DNA of 19,287 bases, from NCBI GenBank assembly GCA_910587545.1, contig CAJUMI010000044.1, positions 1 through 19,287 of the forward strand, written 5' to 3'. The notes below the pieces were generated by a model. It did not search any database, was not told the origin of the DNA, and worked only from the letters and a program-made list of their open reading frames with translations. Positions 14,429-19,287 of this stretch are shown here, in pieces; the stretch's first letter is position 1, and every line of letters starts with the position of its first letter. The DNA is from an uncultured Muribaculaceae bacterium. Lineage in GTDB: Bacteria > Bacteroidota > Bacteroidia > Bacteroidales > Muribaculaceae. The translations under genes and the position numbers were made by a program.

Positions 14429-17397
14429 TGCAAGGCCTTATAAACCTGACTGAACAAACGAGGGCGGATATTCTCACGCCTGAAGACCGCGTTGTCGCGT
14501 GTAGGGTTGACACGGTTGGTCAGGAATATAAAAATCAGATCATTGGCCGGATCGACCCAGAATGTCGTTCCGGTGAAGCCGTTATGACCGTAAACCGACG
14601 GATCGGCTTCCTCACATGTCGGCGATGACTTTGGCCTGGTCTTGTCGGGCTTGTCGAAGCCGAGACCGCGCCTCGAATTGGGACTTTTAGTTTTGGTAAA
14701 CAGATCGACCGTCGACTCCGACAGATAGCGCCGGCCTCCATATACACCGCCGTTCAGTAGCATCTGACAGCATTTGGCCAGATCATCGGCATTGGCAAAC
14801 AATCCGGCATTGCCCTGCACTCCTCCCAGGAAGTTGGTCAGCTCGTCGTGGGCATAGCCGTGGATATGCTGCTTACGGAGAAAATTGTCTTTCTCCGTCG
14901 GAGCGATCTGCGATAGAGCGAGCTTCTCAGTCGGCCGGTAGCATGTGGAGTATGCACCGAGAGGCGCGAATATGCTGTCCTCGACAAAACGGTCGTGACT
15001 GACGCCGGTCAGACGCTGCTCGAGTTCCATCAGCAGACAGAAATTAAGACACGAGTAATTGTAATTTTTGTTGCTCCGGAGCTTCACGTCATATATACGG
15101 TTAATGAGCGTGTCGAGAGTGGACTGACCGATATAAATGCCTTTGTCAATCTCAAGAGGGAACTCGTCAGTGGCCACAGGCGAAGTGATGTCGCGGCGCA
15201 GACGTGCGGTGTTGTTGCCGTAGGTGTTGCGCGCGATCTTGATCGAATGATTTCTGTCGGGACGCGCGGTGAAAAGCTTACCGGTATATGATGCAGTGTC
15301 GATCATCAGGTCAAACATGTTGAGAGACTCCGGGAAACCTGTCTCGTGGAAAAGGAACTCACGTATGCGGAGACTGTCTTTGCCCGGCTTACGGAGACCG
15401 GGGATATAGTCTGACAGAAAATCGTCAAGACGATAGAGTCCCATGTCATAAACTTTCATCAGGCCGGGAAGTGTTCCCAGGGCTTTTGACACGGAAGCGA
15501 GATCGTAGACAGTCGTCGGGCTGACAGCCGGGCCTGAAGCGGTCGTACGCCCGAAGCATTTGTCATAAACGACATCGCCGCCTCTTGCGACGAGAAGCTG
15601 GCAACCGGGCATACCGCCGTCGGCGATAAGTTTTCCGACAAGCGCGTCGAGACTGTCGGTCAGCGCCGGATTCAGACCGTGTAAAGCCGGAACGGAATAA
15701 CCGAGTCGTGTCTTGCGCAAAGTCACACCGTCGCCGAGCCCGGCGAGACCCGGCAGATCGACGGGCAGTCGGCCGCTTGTCTCGATGCCTCCGAACAGAG
15801 CCTGTGCGGCATACTCCTGGGCAAGAGGGGTGTCTTCGTATGCAAGCAGGATCGCTGGCGCACCGGTCAGCGACCCGGCAAACTTGTCCATCTTGTAAGG
15901 CGTGGTGAAGAACACCGGCACAAGGCCGCTACAATCCTTCAGCCGGGCCAGCGCGTTGCGCGAAGCCTGCGAGTCATTGTAGACTCCGGCGATGACGATA
16001 TCATGCTGCCGGATCTTCGACAGAGTGCCCGCAGAGAGCCCTTCTGCGCCGACATTATATATGTCAATTCTTGCATAGCGGGTGCAGTAGGACGCGAAAG
16101 TATTATCGGCGGAGACACCGATGTTGACAAGCGCGATGGAATTTTTGTCGAGGTCGGACACCGGAAGGATATCACCGCGGTTGCGCAGCACTGTCATCGT
16201 GGCGGCAGTGAGTCTGCGGTTGACCGCATCGGCTCCGGGGGTGTTGATGGCGGTCGACAGGCCTTTTATGTTGACCGGCGCGGGACGCCTGTCCAGCCCG
16301 AGAAGATATTTATAAACAAGCACACGACGGCAACTCTCCTCGACACGCGCTGACGGCAGCTCGCCGCTCTTGACGGCAGCAAGCACGGTTTCGATGGCTT
16401 CCGAGGGCGAAGAGACCGTCTCAAGGACGTCGGCACCGGCAGCAAGCGCCATCGCGGCATTGTTCCTGCCGTCAACAAGCGCCCCTTTCATAGTCAGGGC
16501 ATCTGTGAACGCCAGACCACTGAAGCCCAACTGATCTCTCAGAACGCCTGTCGTCACATTGCGTGACAACGAAGCGGGAAGCCCGGAAGCATCGATCTGC
16601 GGCAGCGCGATATGACCGGTCATCACGCCCGAGCAGCCTGCATCGACAAAAGCCTTAAACGGCACAAGATCCACCGTGTCGAGCGTCTTTCGGTCGTGGT
16701 TTACAACCGTAAACGACTTATGGGAGTCGGTCGATGTGTCGCCATGACCGGGGAAATGCTTGGCCACGGCCATCACTCCGCCGTCCTCGAGACCGAGGGA
16801 ATATGCCACGCCAAGGCTTGCCACTCGCCCGGGATCTTCGCCGTATGACCTGATGCCAATGACCGGATTGGACGGATTCGAATTGACATCGAGCACCGGA
16901 GCAAAATTGACATGGATTCCGGCGAGACGGAATTCGCGTGCCGTCTCGCGTCCATATTCATATAGCAGACGCGGATCCGACACGGCGCCGAGCGCCATGT
17001 TCTTTGGGAAGCGCGGAGTGCCTGGAATGCGCATCGACAGGCCCCATTCACCGTCAAAAGTAATCATCAGCGGAACTGTTGCGAGAGATTGCGCATAGTT
17101 GATCATCTCTATATATTGCGCAAGACTGCCCTTCGAAAATAGCAGACCGCCGACACGGTTGCCGGCCACGAAGCGTCTGATCTCCGACAAGGCATTCTGC
17201 CCCCGGTCAGGCGCGATCTTCGGGAAAACGAGCTGAGCCACACGCTCACGCTCGGAAAGTGAGTTATAAACCGAGTCCACCCAATGCCTGCAATCGGCTT
17301 CGGACGAACGGCTCAGAGACAGAGGTGATGTATGGGCAGCCGGACAGCTGATAATCCCCGCAGCCAACAGTAGTGATGAAAATAACTGGCGTAGCAT
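14425..17397 (-). CDS. GH3 NagZ-like beta-N-acetylhexosaminidase fused to a beta-lactamase/esterase domain
   Basis: This 990-residue two-enzyme fusion is a form common in Bacteroidetes. A signal with a possible lipobox (AAGIISC, Cys18) directs it to the periplasm. The GH3 domain (about 40-370) carries the NagZ signature KHFPGHGDTSTDSH (213-226), with the catalytic Asp224-His226 pair, and the nucleophile Asp299 in AFTDALTMKGA. A GH3 C-terminal domain (about 385-560) follows. The last third is a serine beta-lactamase/penicillin-binding-like domain with SVSK (Ser635 to Lys638), the tyrosine motif as YSC (781-783) where YSN is usual, and HNG (938-940) in GHNGFTGTTFWVDP. The GH3 part probably trims GlcNAc from muropeptides. 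The serine domain is more likely an esterase or peptidase than a drug-degrading lactamase. It lies 37 bp after the nucleotidase gene and overlaps the PAP2 start. Confidence 0.93.
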   Translation of the reverse strand: MLRQLFSSLLLAAGIISCPAAHTSPLSLSRSSEADCRHWVDSVYNSLSERERVAQLVFPKIAPDRGQNALSEIRRFVAGNRVGGLLFSKGSLAQYIEMINYAQSLATVPLMITFDGEWGLSMRIPGTPRFPKNMALGAVSDPRLLYEYGRETAREFRLAGIHVNFAPVLDVNSNPSNPVIGIRSYGEDPGRVASLGVAYSLGLEDGGVMAVAKHFPGHGDTSTDSHKSFTVVNHDRKTLDTVDLVPFKAFVDAGCSGVMTGHIALPQIDASGLPASLSRNVTTGVLRDQLGFSGLAFTDALTMKGALVDGRNNAAMALAAGADVLETVSSPSEAIETVLAAVKSGELPSARVEESCRRVLVYKYLLGLDRRPAPVNIKGLSTAINTPGADAVNRRLTAATMTVLRNRGDILPVSDLDKNSIALVNIGVSADNTFASYCTRYARIDIYNVGAEGLSAGTLSKIRQHDIVIAGVYNDSQASRNALARLKDCSGLVPVFFTTPYKMDKFAGSLTGAPAILLAYEDTPLAQEYAAQALFGGIETSGRLPVDLPGLAGLGDGVTLRKTRLGYSVPALHGLNPALTDSLDALVGKLIADGGMPGCQLLVARGGDVVYDKCFGRTTASGPAVSPTTVYDLASVSKALGTLPGLMKVYDMGLYRLDDFLSDYIPGLRKPGKDSLRIREFLFHETGFPESLNMFDLMIDTASYTGKLFTARPDRNHSIKIARNTYGNNTARLRRDITSPVATDEFPLEIDKGIYIGQSTLDTLINRIYDVKLRSNKNYNYSCLNFCLLMELEQRLTGVSHDRFVEDSIFAPLGAYSTCYRPTEKLALSQIAPTEKDNFLRKQHIHGYAHDELTNFLGGVQGNAGLFANADDLAKCCQMLLNGGVYGGRRYLSESTVDLFTKTKSPNSRRGLGFDKPDKTRPKSSPTCEEADPSVYGHNGFTGTTFWVDPANDLIFIFLTNRVNPTRDNAVFRRENIRPRLFSQVYKALQ

Positions 17398-17434
17398 TTA
17401 TACGGATGTAGAGTTTTTAATATTATGGTGTGTA

Positions 17435-18958
17435 TCAACCAATGGGCTTCATTCGTGCCTCGGGCGAGGGATTGACGAGCCGGCCTTTGAGGCTGCCGTT
17501 ACGGAACTCGTCGATCAGATCGTCATAGAGCACATGCCTGCCTTTCCTGACAAGAGTTCCACGCTTCAGCGAACTCATATAGTCGCCGCCCTTGGCAAGA
17601 TAATCGATAGTCGCCAGACGGTAAGTGCGACCCGGGTCTAGCGGAACGCCATTGATCAGCACCTCTTCGCACTTGCCTTTGACGGGATCATATGAAATCG
17701 AGACATTCTCACTGACGCCGTTGCCGCCGTCGGCGGCCATAACGTTGAAAGCCTCAAGCAAATCGGCCCCTTTGATGTCAAGCACGTTGACATAATTATA
17801 AAACGGCATCAGGGTGATTATCATGCCTTCGGTTATGTCTCCCTTAGGCAGAGAGCGACGCAGGCCGCCTTTGTTGACAATCGCGAGATCGACATCACCG
17901 GCGAGCTTGCGGCCGCGTTCGAAAATGAAGTCGGCACCGAAATTCAGCAGTTCATTGCTGCCTTTCGGCATGTCTACGGCACTCTTGCCGACAACCACGT
18001 GCATCAGCGAATCGACTCCGCGGCGATAAGGTTCGATGACAGCGTCAAGCCGCGGGTCGATGCGGCTGTCGAGTCTGCCGTCGATGCGGATGGTCTCATA
18101 GCGGGTCGTCAGACTGTCGAGATCGATCTCCATCTTGCCTATGTATTTGCCGGACTTGCCGAGCTGGCCGACAGTGACAATGCGTCCGTCGGCATTTCTG
18201 ACCTCAGGCTGCAGTCTGCTGTCAGGAGCGGCGTCGGGCCTGATCAGGTCGTGGGAATGTCCGCCGATTATGACGTCGATATCCTCCGACAGTTCGGCGA
18301 GCTGTCTGTCGCCGGGGGGCATGGTCGGCTCATAACCGATATGCGTCACGGCCACTACGGCATCCACTTTGTCGATATGCTTCAGCCACCATGCCGCGGC
18401 ATTGGCAGCCTTGACCGCATCGTTGTAGACCACTCCGTCATAATTGCCCTCGGTTATCATGCCTTCGGGATTTAGGTTGACAGCAATGAATCCCACCAGC
18501 TTGTCGCCGACTTCTCTGATTGTGAAGGGTCTGAATTTCCTGGCGAGGGCCGACTGCGAGAGATCGTAGTTTGTGGCAAGTAGTTCGGCCTGCGAATCGG
18601 CAAGCAGGTCGGCCAGCTCGTCGATGCCGTTGTCAAATTCATGGTTGCCGAGTATGCGGATGTCATAGCCGAGCTCGTTCATCATCTTTTGCTCGACCTC
18701 GCCGCTATAGATATTAAAGTAAAGCGTACCTTGCACGAAGTCTCCGGCATCGACAAGCAGAACGTTCTTTTCTGCCTTTCTGACGCTATCGATCACGACT
18801 TTACGCCGGAGCACACCACCGAGACCGTCAGTGTCGTCGGGATCGATCATCGAGTGAGTGTCGTTGGTGTGCAGGATCACCAGTTTCTCGGCCGACGCCG
18901 TCGGCGCAATCAGGATAGCGCCAAACAGGGCGGATAAAATGAGTTTTGATATTTTCAT
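17435..18958 (-). CDS. 5'-nucleotidase / UDP-sugar hydrolase family metallophosphatase
   Basis: This 507-residue periplasmic enzyme has a signal peptide (cleavage near APTASAEK). The metallophosphatase domain shows every metal-binding motif: HTNDTHS (30-36), DAGD (70-73), GNHEFD (104-109), THIG (205-208) and GGHSH (232-236). The 5'-nucleotidase C-terminal domain follows, with NKGGLR (362-367), MPFYN (384-388) and YLAKGGDY (453-460), which form the nucleotide-binding part. UshA-like enzymes hydrolyse nucleotides or UDP-sugars outside the cytoplasm. It is a little shorter than E. coli UshA but has both domains, whereas some Bacteroidetes encode them as two genes. It is the first gene of the operon continuing to the GH3-lactamase fusion (37 bp gap) and PAP2. 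The only promoter hint is TAATTTCG on the minus strand (18984-18991, one change from TAnnTTTG), with no good -33 box. Confidence 0.92.
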   Translation of the reverse strand: MKISKLILSALFGAILIAPTASAEKLVILHTNDTHSMIDPDDTDGLGGVLRRKVVIDSVRKAEKNVLLVDAGDFVQGTLYFNIYSGEVEQKMMNELGYDIRILGNHEFDNGIDELADLLADSQAELLATNYDLSQSALARKFRPFTIREVGDKLVGFIAVNLNPEGMITEGNYDGVVYNDAVKAANAAAWWLKHIDKVDAVVAVTHIGYEPTMPPGDRQLAELSEDIDVIIGGHSHDLIRPDAAPDSRLQPEVRNADGRIVTVGQLGKSGKYIGKMEIDLDSLTTRYETIRIDGRLDSRIDPRLDAVIEPYRRGVDSLMHVVVGKSAVDMPKGSNELLNFGADFIFERGRKLAGDVDLAIVNKGGLRRSLPKGDITEGMIITLMPFYNYVNVLDIKGADLLEAFNVMAADGGNGVSENVSISYDPVKGKCEEVLINGVPLDPGRTYRLATIDYLAKGGDYMSSLKRGTLVRKGRHVLYDDLIDEFRNGSLKGRLVNPSPEARMKPIG

Positions 18959-19021
18959 TGATCAAAAGTTTCTTAACTATATGCGAAATTAACGCTTTTC
19001 GGCGACATAAAGTCTCTCGAT

Positions 19022-19284
19022 CGGGTTAAAATTGCAAGAAGATATACTGCCGGGGGCGATCCACGGCACTCCGAGACCGTCAGTGTCTGATGAGCACCGG
19101 AGCAGGTTGACGGGACAATGACATAGTTCGGGCCGTGGACAGCAGGATATGAATCGACCTTGTCATCGCAATGATTACCTGCGGCAATCGGGCGGACGCG
19201 CCTCATGGCGGGAGCGAATTCGCGATGTTTTTGCCATCGGCGCAAACAACTGCCGGTATCAACTTTAACCCGTTTTGATTTTTT
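19022..19284 (+). ncRNA. Candidate structured non-coding RNA or RNA leader
   Basis: The 328 bases right of the nucleotidase gene hold no convincing gene. The plus strand can fold as a closed unit. A closing helix pairs 19022-19030 with 19264-19272 (nine perfect pairs), then one mismatch, then 19032-19034 with 19260-19262. Inside, 19060-19067 pairs with 19132-19139 (eight perfect pairs). That helix carries stacked helices 19071-19075/19127-19131 and 19077-19082/19108-19113. Further hairpins are 19142-19146/19178-19182 (enclosing TCAT-CGCA-ATGA), 19199-19202/19207-19210, and 19223-19227/19235-19239. The T-tract TTTTGATTTTTT (19273-19284) follows at once, which favours the plus strand. I could not match it to 6S, RNase P, tmRNA, SRP or a common riboswitch. 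No clear plus-strand promoter is seen. It could be a free RNA, or a leader for a gene beyond the window. Confidence 0.45.
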
Positions 19285-19287
19285 AGT

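Noticed and set aside
19040..19240. Cobalamin or other common riboswitch, 6S RNA, RNase P RNA or tmRNA
   Set aside because: I looked for their hallmark conserved strings on both strands and did not find them.
18973..19245. A 90-residue minus-strand frame in the right-hand gap
   Set aside because: It has no recognisable fold or signal, no promoter, and low-likelihood composition. It overlaps the strongly paired RNA-like region, which explains the sequence better.
19022..19272. MITE or insertion sequence bounded by the CGGGTTAAA inverted ends
   Set aside because: No matching target duplication flanks the ends, the interior is itself richly paired, and a T-tract follows one end only, so an RNA is the better reading. 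Multiple genomic copies would reopen this.

Overview
The window looks like a chromosomal segment of a gut-type Bacteroidota, order Bacteroidales; Muribaculaceae is my guess from general feel, not from a marker gene. The support is a SusC/SusD pair, a sensor/regulator with Reg_prop and Y_Y_Y domains, many lipoprotein signals, TTTG-N20-TAnnTTTG type promoters and no obvious Shine-Dalgarno sequences. Coding DNA is moderately GC-rich, while the gaps between genes are AT-rich and carry inverted repeats. No tRNA, rRNA, transposase or CRISPR array was seen.

Layout from left to right. (1) Bases 1-252 hold a 29-bp near-perfect inverted repeat and no gene. (2) Bases 253-1922, minus strand, hold a membrane-anchored TPR protein with a helix-turn-helix-like C-terminus. 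It is broken by a one-base frameshift near 1435. (3) Bases 1923-2143 hold an AT-rich array of short direct and inverted repeats, then the terminator hairpin of the next operon. (4) Bases 2144-10353, minus strand, hold a compact polysaccharide utilisation locus in the order SusC, SusD, GH144-type glucanase, GH3 beta-glucosidase, with gaps of 40, 8 and 5 bp. (5) Bases 10354-10610 are the divergent control region, with a promoter on each strand and a phased CTAC repeat between them. (6) Bases 10611-13466, plus strand, encode the large membrane-spanning sensor/regulator. (7) Bases 13484-18958, minus strand, form a three-gene operon: a 5'-nucleotidase family enzyme, a NagZ-like GH3 fused to a serine beta-lactamase/esterase domain, and a PAP2 phosphatase with a barrel-like tail. 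(8) Bases 18959-19287 carry no believable protein but fold into a multi-helix structure ending in a T-tract on the plus strand, which is my candidate non-coding RNA.

How the parts fit. The GH144 plus GH3 pair beside SusC/SusD points to import and breakdown of beta-1,2-glucans such as sophoro-oligosaccharides. SusD captures the glucan, SusC imports it, the GH144 enzyme shortens it and the GH3 enzyme releases glucose. The divergent regulator would sense the sugar in the periplasm and switch on the operon. The right-hand operon looks like an envelope-turnover set that acts on nucleotides, muropeptides or amino sugars, and lipid phosphates. The broken TPR regulator on the left is of the same general class (periplasmic sensor, membrane segment, cytoplasmic HTH) but its target is unknown. 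The most unusual item is the structured element at the right end, which also shares an exact 17-base stretch with the adjacent nucleotidase gene.
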